The notes below the pieces were generated by a model. It had not been told where the DNA came from. It worked only from the letters and a program-made list of their open reading frames with translations, and searched no databases. Below are positions 47,066 through 56,949 of a DNA stretch of 64,000 nucleotides, in pieces. The DNA lies in NCBI RefSeq assembly GCF_026283925.1, contig NZ_JAPDPF010000009.1, positions 164,405 through 228,404 of the forward strand, given 5' to 3'. The DNA is from Dyella halodurans (GTDB lineage: Bacteria > Pseudomonadota > Gammaproteobacteria > Xanthomonadales > Rhodanobacteraceae). The position numbers and the translations under genes were made by a program. How positions within the stretch are numbered: the first letter of the stretch is position 1; every line of letters starts with the position of its first letter.

Positions 47066-48463
47066 TCAGCCGCGCACTCCCGCCGACTTACGCACGATCA
47101 GCATCGCCAGCTCCAGCGATTGTTCGTAGTTGAGGCGCGGGTCGACCATGGATTTGTAGGCTCGGTCCAGGTCCGCCTCATTCAGATCTCGCGCCCCGCC
47201 CATGCACTCGGTCACGTCCTCGCCGGTCAGCTCCAGGTGCACGCCGCCCAGCCGCGTGCCGGCCGCCGCATGGATGTCGAAGGCCTGGTCCAGCTCGCCG
47301 CGAATATTGTCAAAACGGCGCGTCTTGTAGCCGTTCGAGGTGGTTTCAGTGTTGCCGTGCATGGGGTCCGCCACCCACAACACGCGCCGGCCCTCACGCT
47401 TCACCGCCTCGAGCAGCGGCGGCAGGGCGCTGCCGATCTGCGCATGGCCCATGCGATGGATCAGGGTCAGCCTGCCCGGCTCATCCTCGGGATTGAGCGC
47501 CTCGATCAACGGCAGCAACTGTGCCGGCGTGACCGACGGCCCAACCTTCACGGCGATGGGGTTGCGGATGCCGCGGAAGTACTCCACGTGCGCCCCGTCC
47601 AGCGCGGCCGTGCGCATGCCGATCCAGGGGAAATGGGTGGACAGGTTGAACCAGCCACGATGCCTCGGCACCTGGCGCGTCAGCGCCTCTTCGTAATGCA
47701 GCAGCAGCGCTTCGTGCGAGGTGAAGAAGTCGACCCGCGAGAAGCCGGCAATCGGACCGGCCAGGGTTTCCATGAAGCGCAGCGAGTCGCCGATCGCCGC
47801 CACCATGCGTCGGTACTCCACCGCCAGCGGCGAATGCTCGACCCAGGCCAGGTCCCAGTATTCGGGGTGATGCAGGTCGGCGAAACCGCCGTCGATCAGG
47901 GCCCGCACGAAATTCATGGTCAGCGCAGAGTGCGCATGTGCCTGAATCAGTCGCTGCGGGTCGGCGCGGCGCGCCGCTGGCGTGAAATCCGGGCTGTTGA
48001 CCAGATCGCCACGGAAGCTCGGCAAGGTGACGCCGTCACGGGTTTCCGTGTCGGTCGAGCGCGGTTTCGCGTACTGGCCGGCGAAGCGACCCACCCGCAG
48101 TACCGGCTTTTTCAAGCCATGCACCAGCACCAGGCTCATCTGCAGCAGCACCTTGAGCCGATTGGAAATGATCGGGCTGGTGCAATCGGCAAAGCTTTCG
48201 GCGCAGTCACCGCCCTGCAGCAGAAAGCGCTGGCCTTCCTGCGCATCGGCCAGGGCCTGCTTGAGCGCCAGCACCTCCCAGGAGGTGACCAGCGGCGGCA
48301 GTGAGGCAAGTTGGCTGGTGGCGCGCTCGAGCTCGGCTGCATCCTCATACAGGGGCTGCTGCAGGGCCTGGCGCTGCTGCCAGCTGCCAGGGCTCCAGCC
48401 GGCTGGAACTTGAATGGATGCGGGGCCAATCGACATGACGTGGGACATCTGAGAACAACCCAT
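47066..48463 (-). CDS. Class II 3-deoxy-7-phosphoheptulonate synthase
   Basis: First step of the shikimate pathway: PEP plus erythrose 4-phosphate to DAHP. 465 residues of the plant-like class II family, with LQGGDCAESF, RVGRFAGQYAKPRS and DPMHGNT motifs. The start is set at ATG 48463, which shares one base with the dsbB stop (TGATG); ATG 48448 is possible. Translationally coupled to dsbB, an unusual partner. Confidence 0.94.
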   Translation of the reverse strand: MGCSQMSHVMSIGPASIQVPAGWSPGSWQQRQALQQPLYEDAAELERATSQLASLPPLVTSWEVLALKQALADAQEGQRFLLQGGDCAESFADCTSPIISNRLKVLLQMSLVLVHGLKKPVLRVGRFAGQYAKPRSTDTETRDGVTLPSFRGDLVNSPDFTPAARRADPQRLIQAHAHSALTMNFVRALIDGGFADLHHPEYWDLAWVEHSPLAVEYRRMVAAIGDSLRFMETLAGPIAGFSRVDFFTSHEALLLHYEEALTRQVPRHRGWFNLSTHFPWIGMRTAALDGAHVEYFRGIRNPIAVKVGPSVTPAQLLPLIEALNPEDEPGRLTLIHRMGHAQIGSALPPLLEAVKREGRRVLWVADPMHGNTETTSNGYKTRRFDNIRGELDQAFDIHAAAGTRLGGVHLELTGEDVTECMGGARDLNEADLDRAYKSMVDPRLNYEQSLELAMLIVRKSAGVRG

Positions 48464-48969
48464 CAGGCGCGCTTGCGCGCGGCCGCATAGACGGCGACAA
48501 CCGCCAACAGAACGTACCAGGCGAGCGTCCAGGCCGGCATCGGCAAGCCGAATACGGGCTCGATCTTGGCGCACTCACCCGAACCGGTGAACACCATCTT
48601 GAGCACCTTGGCGAACGGGAAGGTATCCATCATGTAGCCAAGATTGGGGCCACAGGACGGAATCTGGTCGGCCGGCAGCGTCTGCAGCCACAAATGCCTG
48701 CCTGCGATGGCGACGCCAGCCAAGGCACCGACCAGAACTCCTACGGTATACACCCAACGACCGCCGGCGCGCGGCGCATGCAGGCCACCGATCAGGAAAA
48801 ACACCGCCATCACCAGGAAGGCAATGCGCTGGAAGATGCACAGCGGGCACGGAATCATGCCCAGCACGTGCTCGGCGTAGAGGGCGTAGCCCAACAGCGC
48901 TGTACAGATGACGAAACCAGCGAGATAGGTAGTCCGGTACGACCAACGGAATGGATTCATGACGGCCAT
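48463..48969 (-). CDS. dsbB: Disulfide bond formation protein DsbB
   Basis: Inner-membrane quinone reductase that re-oxidises DsbA. 168 residues, four membrane helices. Both redox pairs are present: C41-P-L-C44 and C106/C133. An internal ATG at 48960 (MNPFRWSY) is an equally good start. It overlaps the DAHP synthase start by one base. Confidence 0.95.
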   Translation of the reverse strand: MAVMNPFRWSYRTTYLAGFVICTALLGYALYAEHVLGMIPCPLCIFQRIAFLVMAVFFLIGGLHAPRAGGRWVYTVGVLVGALAGVAIAGRHLWLQTLPADQIPSCGPNLGYMMDTFPFAKVLKMVFTGSGECAKIEPVFGLPMPAWTLAWYVLLAVVAVYAAARKRA

Positions 48970-49063
48970 GTTGCGTTGCGAAAGAGCGACATTAACCGCT
49001 TGCCGCGACGCTGTCAGCCCTGCCCAAGCGCCTCCATTCGCCGCACCTACCTCTCTCTCTCCC

Positions 49064-49217
49064 TGTAGGAGCGCACCCAGTGCGCGACCGGGGTGCGGAG
49101 GGCTTTCCTAGTGAGGCGGCGTTTGTGGGAAAGGCCTGGCGACTTCGCTCCGTAGGCTTTTCGCGCACTGGGTGCGCTCCTACAGGAGGCTTTTCGCGCA
49201 CAGGGTGCGCTCCCACA
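49064..49217. repeat. REP-like palindromes, inverted pair plus tandem copy
   Basis: TGTAGGAGCGCACCCAGTGC plus GCGA at 49064-49087 is repeated in perfect inversion at 49161-49184. A third copy with two mismatches lies at 49194-49217, 33 bases on, with the same AGGCTTTTCGCGCAC lead-in, showing a tandem duplication. The unit resembles the GTAGGAGCG-type REP sequences of Pseudomonas and Xanthomonadales. It fills most of the 48970-49295 gap. Confidence 0.88.
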
Positions 49218-49240
49218 CAAGAGTGACATCCCTGAAAAGC

Positions 49241-49270
49241 AAAAACCCCGGCAGGTAAACCGGCCGGGGT
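49241..49270 (-). terminator. Terminator of the alpha operon (after rplQ)
   Basis: Read on the minus strand, ACCCCGGC pairs with GCCGGGGT across a 10-base loop and is followed by TTTTGC. It lies 26 bases past the rplQ stop. Confidence 0.88.
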
Positions 49271-49295
49271 CTGCTGGAACACTTATGGAAACTGC

Positions 49296-49676
49296 TTACT
49301 CGGCAGCTTCTTCGACGCGCGGGCGATCGACCAGCTCGACGTAGGCCATCGGCGCATTGTCGCCGGGGCGGAAGCCGCACTTGAGGATGCGCAGGTAGCC
49401 GCCGGGACGCTCGCGGTAACGCGGGCCGAGCTCGACGAACAGCTTGCCCACGGCCTGCTTGTCACGCAGACGCGCGAAAGCGAGGCGGCGATTGGCGACG
49501 CCATCGGTCTTGGCGAGCGTGATGAGCGGCTCGGCGACGCGACGGAGTTCCTTCGCCTTGGGAAGGGTGGTGCGGATCAGCTCGTGCTTGAACAGCGACG
49601 AGGCCATGTTCTTGAACATGGCTTCGCGGTGGCTGCTCGTGCGATTGAGCTTGCGACCGGATTTCTGGTGGCGCAT
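49296..49676 (-). CDS. rplQ: 50S ribosomal protein L17
   Basis: Binds near the exit tunnel of the 50S subunit. 126 residues, starting [20 protein letters not shown], the family N-terminus. Last gene of the alpha operon. It is separated from rpoA by 210 bases, much more than usual, with a strong hairpin in between. Confidence 0.98.
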   Translation of the reverse strand: MRHQKSGRKLNRTSSHREAMFKNMASSLFKHELIRTTLPKAKELRRVAEPLITLAKTDGVANRRLAFARLRDKQAVGKLFVELGPRYRERPGGYLRILKCGFRPGDNAPMAYVELVDRPRVEEAAE

Positions 49677-49751
49677 GGCGTTTACTCTCTAAAGTCTATT
49701 GTTATGAAAAGCCGGTCAGGATGAGCCGACTTCCCGCGGTTACCCGCTATT

Positions 49752-49878
49752 CGAGGCTGTCAGAACGCCTCGTTATAAGAGCACGGCCTCTATGGACCGC
49801 TATGGATTTCCGGTGGAAATGCGCGACGCATCCGCCGGTTCTTGCAAAGGATCGGGGCGATCGAAAAGCGATCGCCCC
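49752..49878 (-). other. Two hairpins in the rpoA-rplQ gap
   Basis: GGGGCGATCG/CGATCGCCCC (49854-49878, 5-base loop) follows the rpoA stop by 8 bases; CGAGGC/GCCTCG (49752-49772) lies further on. Neither has a U-run. A -10-like TATAAC on the minus strand near 49775-49780 lacks a good -35 box. Confidence 0.5.
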
Positions 49879-49886
49879 GTGAAACA

Positions 49887-50885
49887 TCAGCCCAACTGCA
49901 TGCCGTGGGACAAGCCCGGCGGCGGCCAGTTCTCGAGCTTCATGCCCAGGGCCAGACCACGACCACCCAGCACGTCCTTGATTTCGGTCAGGGACTTCTT
50001 GCCGAGGTTCGGCGTCTTCAGCAGCTCGACTTCGGTCTTCTGCACCAGATCGCCGATGTAATAGATGCTCTCGGCCTTCAGGCAGTTAGCCGAACGCACG
50101 GTGAGCTCCAGATCGTCAATCGGACGCAGCAGCAGCGGGTCGAAACCGCCCTTCTCTGCCTTGTCGGTCGCGCTCTCGCGACGCGAGAAGTCACCGAACA
50201 CCGACAGCTGGTCGTTGAGGATTTCAGCGGCCTTGCGAACCGCGTCTTCCGCACCGATGGTGCCGTTGGTCTCGATATCCAGCACCAGCTTGTCGAGGTT
50301 GGTGCGCTGTTCCACACGGGCAGCGTCAACTTCGTAGGCCACGCGCAGGACCGGCGCGAACGACGCGTCGAGCTGCAGGCGACCGATCGGACGAGCTTCG
50401 TCGTCCGGGTGCTGGCGCGCGCTGGCCGGCTGGTAGCCGACGCCGCGACGCACCTTCAGGCGCATGTTGAGTGCGATGTCCTTGGTCAGGTGGCAGATCA
50501 CGTGCTCGGGGTTGATGATTTCCACCGAGTGGTCGACGGCGATATCGCCGGCGGTGACCACGCCCTTGCCCTTCTTGGCCAAGGTCAGGGTGACTTCGTC
50601 ACCCGAATGCTGACGGATAGCCACGTCCTTGAGGTTCAGCAGGACTTCGATCACGTCCTCCTGCAGGCCCTCAAGCGTGGTGTACTCGTGCAGCACGCCA
50701 TCAATTTCCACCTCGACGATGGCACTGCCAGGGATCGAGGAGAGCAGCACGCGGCGCAGCGCGTTGCCCAGGGTGTGGCCGAAACCACGCTCGAGCGGCT
50801 CGACCACCACCTTGGCGCGGTTGGCTCCGAGTTGCTCGACGCTGAGGCCGCGAGGCCGCAGCACGCTAGTAGACGAAACTGCCAT
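49887..50885 (-). CDS. rpoA: RNA polymerase alpha subunit
   Basis: Assembles the core polymerase and contacts UP elements and activators. 332 residues: N-terminal assembly domain to about 230, linker, then C-terminal domain (about 245-320) with the DNA-binding helix-hairpin-helix [13 protein letters not shown] and LTEIKDVL. Located between rpsD and rplQ in the alpha operon. Confidence 0.98.
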   Translation of the reverse strand: MAVSSTSVLRPRGLSVEQLGANRAKVVVEPLERGFGHTLGNALRRVLLSSIPGSAIVEVEIDGVLHEYTTLEGLQEDVIEVLLNLKDVAIRQHSGDEVTLTLAKKGKGVVTAGDIAVDHSVEIINPEHVICHLTKDIALNMRLKVRRGVGYQPASARQHPDDEARPIGRLQLDASFAPVLRVAYEVDAARVEQRTNLDKLVLDIETNGTIGAEDAVRKAAEILNDQLSVFGDFSRRESATDKAEKGGFDPLLLRPIDDLELTVRSANCLKAESIYYIGDLVQKTEVELLKTPNLGKKSLTEIKDVLGGRGLALGMKLENWPPPGLSHGMQLG

Positions 50886-50901
50886 GCAGGGCTCCGGTTG
50901 A

Positions 50902-51528
50902 TTACTTCGAGTAAAGCTCGACGATCAGGCTCTCGTTGATATCGGACGGCAGATCACCGCGGTCCGGCATCGACTTGAACGTGCCCTCGAACTTCTTGGC
51001 ATCGACTTCCACCCACTGGGGGCGCAGGTCCATGGTGTCAAACACGGTTGCCGCTTCCTGCACGCGCAGCTGGGTACGAGCACGCTCGGTGAGCGCCACT
51101 GCATCACCCGGACGCACCTGGTAGGAAGGAATGTTCACCTTCTTGCCATTGACCAGCACAGCCTTGTGGCTGACCAGCTGACGGGCCTGGGCACGCGTCA
51201 CTGCGAAACCCATACGGTAGACAACGTTGTCCAGACGGCTCTCGAGCAGGCGCAGCAGGTTTTCACCCGTATTGCCCTTGAGGGTCGACGCCTTGGCGTA
51301 GTAGTTGCTGAACTGACGCTCAAGCACACCGTAGATGCGCTTGACCTTCTGCTTTTCACGCAGCTGGTTCGCATAGTCCGACATGCGCATGCGCTTGTTG
51401 GCGCCATGCTGGCCGGGCTTGTTTTCCAGCTTGCACTTGGAGTCGATGGCGCGAGCCGGACTCTTCAGGCTGAGATCTGCACCCTCACGACGGGCGAGTT
51501 TGCAGGTAGCTCCACGATAACGGGCCAT
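50902..51528 (-). CDS. rpsD: 30S ribosomal protein S4
   Basis: Primary 16S rRNA binder; in E. coli it also represses its own operon. 208 residues. The S4 RNA-binding fold is visible in [27 protein letters not shown]. No zinc-type Cys cluster, as in other gammaproteobacteria. Between rpsK and rpoA. Confidence 0.98.
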   Translation of the reverse strand: MARYRGATCKLARREGADLSLKSPARAIDSKCKLENKPGQHGANKRMRMSDYANQLREKQKVKRIYGVLERQFSNYYAKASTLKGNTGENLLRLLESRLDNVVYRMGFAVTRAQARQLVSHKAVLVNGKKVNIPSYQVRPGDAVALTERARTQLRVQEAATVFDTMDLRPQWVEVDAKKFEGTFKSMPDRGDLPSDINESLIVELYSK

Positions 51529-51539
51529 GGGTATGCTCC

Positions 51540-51926
51540 TTAGACTCGACGCTTCTTGGGGGGACGGCAGCCGTTATGCGGAATCGGCGTGACGTCGATG
51601 ATGTTGAGGACCTTGTAGCCCAGAGCGTTCAGCGAACGCACGGCCGACTCGCGGCCCGGGCCGGGGCCCTTGATGCGGACTTCCACGGTCTTCACGCCGT
51701 AGTCGCCAGCGGCGCGGCCAGCCTTTTCGGCGGCAACCTGCGCTGCAAACGGGGTCGACTTGCGCGAGCCGCGGAAACCCGCGCCGCCCGCCGTCGCCCA
51801 CGACAGGGCATTGCCCTGGCGATCGGTGATCGTGACGATGGTGTTGTTGAAGGAGGCTTGCACGTGGGCCACGGCATCCGTGACAACGCGCTTGATCTTC
51901 TTCTTGGTCTTGACCGGCTTAGCCAT
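51540..51926 (-). CDS. rpsK: 30S ribosomal protein S11
   Basis: Binds the 30S platform. 128 residues, with the C-terminal [19 protein letters not shown] signature complete. 12 bases after rpsM. Confidence 0.98.
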   Translation of the reverse strand: MAKPVKTKKKIKRVVTDAVAHVQASFNNTIVTITDRQGNALSWATAGGAGFRGSRKSTPFAAQVAAEKAGRAAGDYGVKTVEVRIKGPGPGRESAVRSLNALGYKVLNIIDVTPIPHNGCRPPKKRRV

Positions 51927-51938
51927 ATTCGGGATCCG

Positions 51939-52295
51939 TTACTTCTTGATCGCGCGACGAGGACCCTTGCGGGTACGTGCGTTGGTACGCGTGCGCTGGC
52001 CGCGCACCGGCAAACCACGACGATGGCGCAGGCCGCGGTAGCAACCCAGATCCATCAGACGCTTAATGGCGATACCCACTTCGCGACGAAGATCGCCTTC
52101 GACGACATACTTGCCGATTTCGTGACGAAGCTTCTCGACTTCGCCCTCACTCAGGGACTTGATCTGCGTGGTGGGAACCACGCCCGCGTCCACACAGACC
52201 TTCTTGGCCCGGCTGCGGCCGATCCCATAAATGCTTTGCAGGCCAACCCAGACATGCTTCTGGACCGGCAAATTGACACCCGCGATGCGCGCCAT
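51939..52295 (-). CDS. rpsM: 30S ribosomal protein S13
   Basis: Located in the 30S head, contacting P-site tRNA and the 50S subunit. 118 residues, starting [10 protein letters not shown], with a basic Arg/Thr-rich C-terminus. First gene of the alpha operon here; rpmJ, usual between secY and rpsM, is not found. Confidence 0.98.
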   Translation of the reverse strand: MARIAGVNLPVQKHVWVGLQSIYGIGRSRAKKVCVDAGVVPTTQIKSLSEGEVEKLRHEIGKYVVEGDLRREVGIAIKRLMDLGCYRGLRHRRGLPVRGQRTRTNARTRKGPRRAIKK

Positions 52296-52337
52296 GATGT
52301 ACTTTCTCCGATGCGTTTCGTGCGCGGTAAACGCGCA

Positions 52338-52366
52338 ATTCTAACCTTAATTAACCCAACAGGAAA
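52338..52366 (-). promoter_or_regulatory. Possible alpha-operon promoter before rpsM
   Basis: On the minus strand TTTCCT (52366-52361) and TAGAAT (52343-52338) are separated by 17 bases in an AT-rich stretch. This is where E. coli has the spc/alpha boundary. Confidence 0.4.
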
Positions 52367-52371
52367 GCCCT

Positions 52372-52389
52372 GCGGCACCCAGGTGCCGC
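52372..52389 (-). terminator. Hairpin after secY
   Basis: GCGGCAC/GTGCCGC with a 4-base loop lies 41 bases past the secY stop, followed by AGGGCTTTCCT on the minus strand. It may partly terminate the spc operon. Confidence 0.5.
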
Positions 52390-52430
52390 CACTCTCCGAT
52401 CCGGACCAAGCTCTACCACCCCAGCAGCCA

Positions 52431-53756
52431 TCAGTTGCGGCGGAGATTGGCCTTCTTGAGCAGACTTTCGTACTGGTGACTGACCAAGTGCGCCTGCACC
52501 TGAGCAGTAAAATCCATCACCACAACCACCACGATCAGCAGAGAGGTGCCGCCGAAGTAGAACGGGACGTGCCAAGCTTTTTGCATGAACGATGGAACCA
52601 GACAGACCAGCACCAGGTACAACGCGCCGACACCGGTGAGACGGGTCATGACGTTGTCGATGTAGTCCGCCGTAGAGCGGCCCGGGCGGATGCCCGGAAT
52701 CAGAGCGCCGGAGCGCTTCAGATTGTCTGCAGTTTCTTGCGAATTGAACACGATCGCCGTGTAGAAGAAGGCGAACGTGATCACCAGCACTGCAAAGACG
52801 ATGTCGTACAGAGGCTCGCCCGGGGTCAACGCCTGGGTCAGTTCCTGCACCCAGCGCGCCGGATGCCCAGCGCCGAACCAGCTCGCCGCGGTTGCCGGGA
52901 ACAACAGCAGGCTCGAGGCGAAGATCGGCGGAATCACACCCGACATGTTGATCTTGAGCGGCAAATGCGAGGTCTGGTTCATATAGGCCCGCTGCCCGCC
53001 GGAGCGCCGTGCGTAGTTCACGGTAATGCGCCGCTGGGCGCGCTCCATGAAGACCACGAACGCCGTCACTGCGAGAATCAGACCCACCACCATGATCATC
53101 TTGATCACGGACAGCTCGCCGTTGCTTGCCATGGTCAGGGTATGCGCCACCGCACCGGGCAGGCCCGAGACGATGCCGGCGAAGATCAGCAGCGAAATGC
53201 CGTTGCCGATACCACGCTCGGTGATCTGCTCACCCAGCCACATCAGGAACATCGTGCCGGCCGTGAGGCCAACCACCGACGACATGACGAAACCCATGCC
53301 AGGCGTATACACCACCGGCGCGCCACCCAGGGCGGTCTGCTTCTGCAACGCCATGGCGATGCTGAACGCCTGGAACGCCGCCAGACCGACCGTGCCGAAG
53401 CGTGTGTAGGTGGTCATCTTGCGACGACCTGCCTCACCTTCCTTGCGCAGGGCCTGCAGGCTCGGGATCACCGAACCCATCATCTGCACCACGATGGAGG
53501 CAGAGATGTACGGCACCACGCCGAGCGCGAACACCGAGAAGCGTGCCAGCGAGCCACCCGAGAACATGTTGAACATGTTCATCAGGCCGCCGCCCTGCTC
53601 GATGAGGTTCGTCATGGCTTCCGGATTGACGCCGGGAACCGGGATGAAGGAACCGAGACGGAAGACGATCAGCGCACCAATCACAAAGAAGATGCGCTGA
53701 CGCAGTTCCGTCAGCTTGCCGAGCGATCCGAGCGATGTGCCCTGGGCTGACGCCAC
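52431..53756 (-). CDS. secY: Protein translocase subunit SecY
   Basis: Pore-forming subunit of the SecYEG inner-membrane channel. 441 residues with ten membrane helices. It starts at GTG 53756 ([20 protein letters not shown]), preceded by GGAGTAA that overlaps the rplO stop; a longer ATG at 53840 reads through rplO and is rejected. Last gene of the spc operon. Confidence 0.97.
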   Translation of the reverse strand: MASAQGTSLGSLGKLTELRQRIFFVIGALIVFRLGSFIPVPGVNPEAMTNLIEQGGGLMNMFNMFSGGSLARFSVFALGVVPYISASIVVQMMGSVIPSLQALRKEGEAGRRKMTTYTRFGTVGLAAFQAFSIAMALQKQTALGGAPVVYTPGMGFVMSSVVGLTAGTMFLMWLGEQITERGIGNGISLLIFAGIVSGLPGAVAHTLTMASNGELSVIKMIMVVGLILAVTAFVVFMERAQRRITVNYARRSGGQRAYMNQTSHLPLKINMSGVIPPIFASSLLLFPATAASWFGAGHPARWVQELTQALTPGEPLYDIVFAVLVITFAFFYTAIVFNSQETADNLKRSGALIPGIRPGRSTADYIDNVMTRLTGVGALYLVLVCLVPSFMQKAWHVPFYFGGTSLLIVVVVVMDFTAQVQAHLVSHQYESLLKKANLRRN

Positions 53757-53760
53757 GTGA

Positions 53761-54192
53761 TTACTCCACGCTGCCGCCGGCAGCTTCAATCGCTGCCTTG
53801 GCGCCGGCCGTGGCGAGCACGCCGGAAAGCTTGACCGCACGGCCGATTTCGCCCTTGGCGACGACCTTGACCTTCTTGGCGCGGCTGTCGATGAGACCGG
53901 CCTGGTGCAGGACGATCGCGTCGATCACGTCAGCCTTGAGGGAGGCGAGCTGGTACAGGAACACTTCCTGGCTCTCGGCCTTCTTCAGCGAACGGAAACC
54001 GACCTTCGGCAGGCGGCGCTGCAGCGGCATCTGGCCGCCTTCGAAACCGTACTTGTGGGTACCGCCCGCGCGAGCGTGCTGACCCTTGTGACCGCGACCG
54101 GCGGTCTTGCCCAGGCCCGAACCGATACCGCGACCCACGCGAAGGCGGGTCTTGCGGGAACCGGCGGCCGGCTTGATGTCATTAAGACGCAT
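53761..54192 (-). CDS. rplO: 50S ribosomal protein L15
   Basis: Late-assembly protein of the 50S subunit. 143 residues with the Gly/Arg-rich N-terminal half ([19 protein letters not shown]) typical of L15. Confidence 0.98.
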   Translation of the reverse strand: MRLNDIKPAAGSRKTRLRVGRGIGSGLGKTAGRGHKGQHARAGGTHKYGFEGGQMPLQRRLPKVGFRSLKKAESQEVFLYQLASLKADVIDAIVLHQAGLIDSRAKKVKVVAKGEIGRAVKLSGVLATAGAKAAIEAAGGSVE

Positions 54193-54197
54193 GATGC

Positions 54198-54395
54198 TTA
54201 CTCCTCGACCCGCACCAGGTAATAGACCGTGTTGATCAAGCCACGCACTTGCGGGCTGTCCTTCAATTCACGGACATCGTTGAGCTTGTTCAGGCCGAGC
54301 GCCTTCACGCTCAGGCGATGACGGCTCTGCACACCGCGCAGGCCCTTGACCAGGCGCACGCGCACGGTGGCGGCGGTTTCGTTGTTCTTAGCCAT
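54198..54395 (-). CDS. rpmD: 50S ribosomal protein L30
   Basis: 65 residues from ATG 54395 ([18 protein letters not shown]), chosen over a longer in-frame start at 54512. Overlaps rpsE by 8 bases. L30 is dispensable in some bacteria but intact here. Confidence 0.96.
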   Translation of the reverse strand: MAKNNETAATVRVRLVKGLRGVQSRHRLSVKALGLNKLNDVRELKDSPQVRGLINTVYYLVRVEE

Positions 54396-54897
54396 TGCCC
54401 AGCACCTCTTCCAGGGTCTTGCCGCGCTTGGCAGCGATCTGCTTCGGCGAGGCAACGGCCTGCAGGCCCTTGATGGTGGCGCGCACCAGATTGATCGGGT
54501 TGCGCGAACCAACGGCCTTGGCCAGCACGTTCTTCACACCGACCACTTCCAGCACAGCGCGCATGGCGCCGCCGGCGATGACGCCGGTACCTTCGGAAGC
54601 CGGCTGCATGAACACGCGGGCTGCGCCGTGGTTGGCCTTGATGGCGTACCAAAGGGTGCCGTTGTTCAGATCGATGTTCACCATGTTGCGACGGGCGCGT
54701 TCCATGGCCTTGGAGATGGCGACCGGCACTTCACGCGCCTTGCCATAGCCGAAGCCGACCTTGCCCTCGCCGTCGCCGACCACGGTCAGCGCGGTGAAGC
54801 TCATTTGGCGGCCACCCTTGACGGTCTTGGCCACGCGGTTGACGGCAATCAGCTTTTCCAGCAGGCCGTCTGAATTTTCGCGATCGGTAGAAGACAT
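54388..54897 (-). CDS. rpsE: 30S ribosomal protein S5
   Basis: Affects translational fidelity and mRNA unwinding. 169 residues; the double-stranded-RNA-binding fold begins [20 protein letters not shown], with [10 protein letters not shown] following. A 117-base gap, longer than most in this operon, separates it from rplR and contains a 6-bp GC hairpin (54980-54999). Confidence 0.98.
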   Translation of the reverse strand: MSSTDRENSDGLLEKLIAVNRVAKTVKGGRQMSFTALTVVGDGEGKVGFGYGKAREVPVAISKAMERARRNMVNIDLNNGTLWYAIKANHGAARVFMQPASEGTGVIAGGAMRAVLEVVGVKNVLAKAVGSRNPINLVRATIKGLQAVASPKQIAAKRGKTLEEVLGNG

Positions 54898-55014
54898 GTT
54901 CTTTTCCGTATGCCCGGCGAACCGGGACTTTGCTTGCGGCTGAGCCGCTTGGAGTTGTAGGTACTTCAGGTGGAATCAAGCGCCGACGGTTGCCGGCGCC
55001 GAACTCCGACCGGC

Positions 55015-55368
55015 TTAGAACTTCAAGCCGGCTTCGCGAGCCGCATCGGCCAGAGCCTTGATGCGACCGTGGTAACGGAAGCCCGAGCGATCGAACGCCA
55101 CAGCTTCAATACCAGCAGCCAGCGCGCGCTCGGCCACCGCCTTGCCGACGGCCTGGGCCGCCTCAAGGTTCTTGGTGCCCTTCAGGCCCTCAGCCACCGA
55201 CTTCTGCACCGTGGAGGCCGCAGCCACCACGTTCTTGCCGGAAGCGTCGAACACCTGTGCGTACAGGTGCTGACCGGTGCGATGCACCGACAGGCGCGCG
55301 ACACCGAGCGTACGGATGTGCGAGCGGGTCGACTTGGCGCGACGCAGACGGGATTCGTTCTTGTTCAT
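55015..55368 (-). CDS. rplR: 50S ribosomal protein L18
   Basis: Binds 5S rRNA in the central protuberance. 117 residues from ATG 55368 ([18 protein letters not shown]), exactly the E. coli length. AGGA lies 9 bases before this ATG and too close to the ATG at 55374, which decides the start. Confidence 0.97.
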   Translation of the reverse strand: MNKNESRLRRAKSTRSHIRTLGVARLSVHRTGQHLYAQVFDASGKNVVAAASTVQKSVAEGLKGTKNLEAAQAVGKAVAERALAAGIEAVAFDRSGFRYHGRIKALADAAREAGLKF

Positions 55369-55471
55369 AGTCATAGTTCCTGGAAGCGGATCGGCAAGTA
55401 GTTGCGGTTCTTTGTGAAGAGTGCGGCCATGGATGGCCGCCCCCACACGCAGGGACAGCGTACTAACTCAC

Positions 55472-55999
55472 TTAAGCCTTCTTGGCTTCCTTCAGCGTGA
55501 TCTTCTCGCCCGAGTAACGAACGCCCTTGCCCTTATAGGGCTCCGGCGGACGGAACGAACGGATCTTGGCAGCCACCTCACCCACGCGCTGCTTGTCCGA
55601 ACCCTTGATCAGGATTTCGGTCTGCGTCGGGGTTTCGATGCTGATACCTTCCGGCGCTTCGAACACGACCGGATGGGAGAAGCCCAGGGCGATGTTCAGC
55701 GACTTGCCGGCCATCGAGGCGCGGTAACCCACGCCGACCAGCTCGAGCTTGCGCTCATAACCGTCGGAAACACCCTTGACCATGTTGGCGACCAGCGCGC
55801 GCAGGGTACCGCCGAACTTGTCGTCAGCACCTTCGGCAACCTGGATCGTGGCCACGCCGTTGTCGACGACCACGGAAGCGCCCGGAAGCGCGTGGGTCGA
55901 CAGGGTGCCCTTGGCGCCCTTGACGGTGATGCCGTTGGCATCGACCTTGAGCTCCACGCCCTTCGGCAGGGAAATCGGTTTCTTGGCTACACGGGACAT
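55472..55999 (-). CDS. rplF: 50S ribosomal protein L6
   Basis: Sits near the L7/L12 stalk base and factor-binding site. 175 residues from ATG 55999 (MSRVAKKPI). The C-terminal [16 protein letters not shown] motif is present. Confidence 0.98.
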   Translation of the reverse strand: MSRVAKKPISLPKGVELKVDANGITVKGAKGTLSTHALPGASVVVDNGVATIQVAEGADDKFGGTLRALVANMVKGVSDGYERKLELVGVGYRASMAGKSLNIALGFSHPVVFEAPEGISIETPTQTEILIKGSDKQRVGEVAAKIRSFRPPEPYKGKGVRYSGEKITLKEAKKA

Positions 56000-56009
56000 C
56001 GTCGGCTCC

Positions 56010-56405
56010 TTATGCGACCAGACCGATAACTTCGCCGCCCAGACCCTTGGCACGGGCCTGCGCGTCGGTCAGCAGACCGGCAGAAGTCGAGATGATCGAA
56101 ATACCGAGACCGCCAAGGACCTTCGGCAACTCGTCCTTGCCGCGATAGACGCGGAGGCCGGAGCGGCTGATACGGCTAATGGTCTCAATGGCCGGACGGC
56201 CTTCGAAATACTTGAGCTTGATCTCGAGCACCGGCTTGCCCTCCTCGGTGGAGGTCTTGGCGTCGAGGATATAGCCCTCATTCTTGAGAAGGTTGGCGAT
56301 CGCCACCTTCAGCTTCGACGATGGCATGTTTACGGCCTGCTTGCCCGTGAGCTGGGCATTGCGGATGCGCGTAAACAGATCGGCGATGGGATCAGTCATG
56401 CTCAT
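56010..56405 (-). CDS. rpsH: 30S ribosomal protein S8
   Basis: Central-domain 16S rRNA binder and, in E. coli, translational repressor of the spc operon. 131 residues, starting [21 protein letters not shown] lies 7 bases upstream. Preceded by an unusually long 220-base gap after rpsN holding a promoter-like site. Confidence 0.98.
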   Translation of the reverse strand: MSMTDPIADLFTRIRNAQLTGKQAVNMPSSKLKVAIANLLKNEGYILDAKTSTEEGKPVLEIKLKYFEGRPAIETISRISRSGLRVYRGKDELPKVLGGLGISIISTSAGLLTDAQARAKGLGGEVIGLVA

Positions 56406-56477
56406 GAAAACATCCTTCAGAGTGCACCGATATCCGAAAAACCGGAAATCAATTCAATTGTGAGCCGGCATAGCGCC

Positions 56478-56496
56478 GGTCTGCTTGATGCAGACC
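56478..56496 (-). other. Hairpin in the rpsH leader
   Basis: GGTCTGC/GCAGACC with a 5-base loop falls at the predicted transcript start of the candidate rpsH promoter. A second small palindrome, CCGGC/GCCGG (56465-56479), overlaps it. Confidence 0.5.
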
Positions 56497-56500
56497 ATCG

Positions 56501-56529
56501 ACTATAGCAGCTTTTTCCGATTTTGCGAA
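56501..56529 (-). promoter_or_regulatory. Candidate internal promoter of the spc operon before rpsH
   Basis: On the minus strand TTCGCA (56529-56524) and TATAGT (56506-56501) are separated by exactly 17 bases containing an A-rich run. It lies in the 220-base gap between rpsN and rpsH. Confidence 0.55.
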
Positions 56530-56625
56530 CATCCGTGCGTCAATCGCACCAACAGCGGCAGGCCCAGGCCCGCCACTGCATCGAGTGAGGACGGACCGAA
56601 GCCCGTCATCGCCCAGTTTGAGGTC

Positions 56626-56931
56626 TTACCAGCTGGCCTTGCGCAGGCCAGGAACGTCACCACGCATGGTGGCTTCGCGCAGCTTGTTGCGGCCGAGGCC
56701 GAACTTCTGGTACACGGCGCGCGGACGACCAGTCAGAGCGCAGCGGGTGCGCTGGCGAGACGGGCTCGCGTCGCGCGGCAGCTTCTGCAGCTTGGTCTGG
56801 GCTTCCATCTTCTCCTCGTAGGAGGCGGTGGGGCTCAGCACGATCGCCTTCAGTTCGGCGCGCTTGGCGGCGTACTTCTTGACGAGCTTGGTCCGCTTGA
56901 TATCGCGGTTGACCATCGAGGTCTTTGCCAT
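56626..56931 (-). CDS. rpsN: 30S ribosomal protein S14 (zinc-independent form)
   Basis: Late-assembling 30S head protein. 101 residues of the C-minus form, without the CxxC zinc pairs; the C-terminus has [20 protein letters not shown] and ends ASW. Confidence 0.98.
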   Translation of the reverse strand: MAKTSMVNRDIKRTKLVKKYAAKRAELKAIVLSPTASYEEKMEAQTKLQKLPRDASPSRQRTRCALTGRPRAVYQKFGLGRNKLREATMRGDVPGLRKASW

Positions 56932-56949
56932 AGGTATCTCTCGCGTGTA

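Noticed and set aside
49064..49217. CRISPR array
   Set aside because: Only three copies, two of them inverted, with no constant spacer length and no cas genes; these are REP-type palindromes.
51576..53750. Plus-strand open frame of about 720 codons across rpsK-rpsM-secY
   Set aside because: Antisense to three certain ribosomal/translocase genes and rich in His and Arg.
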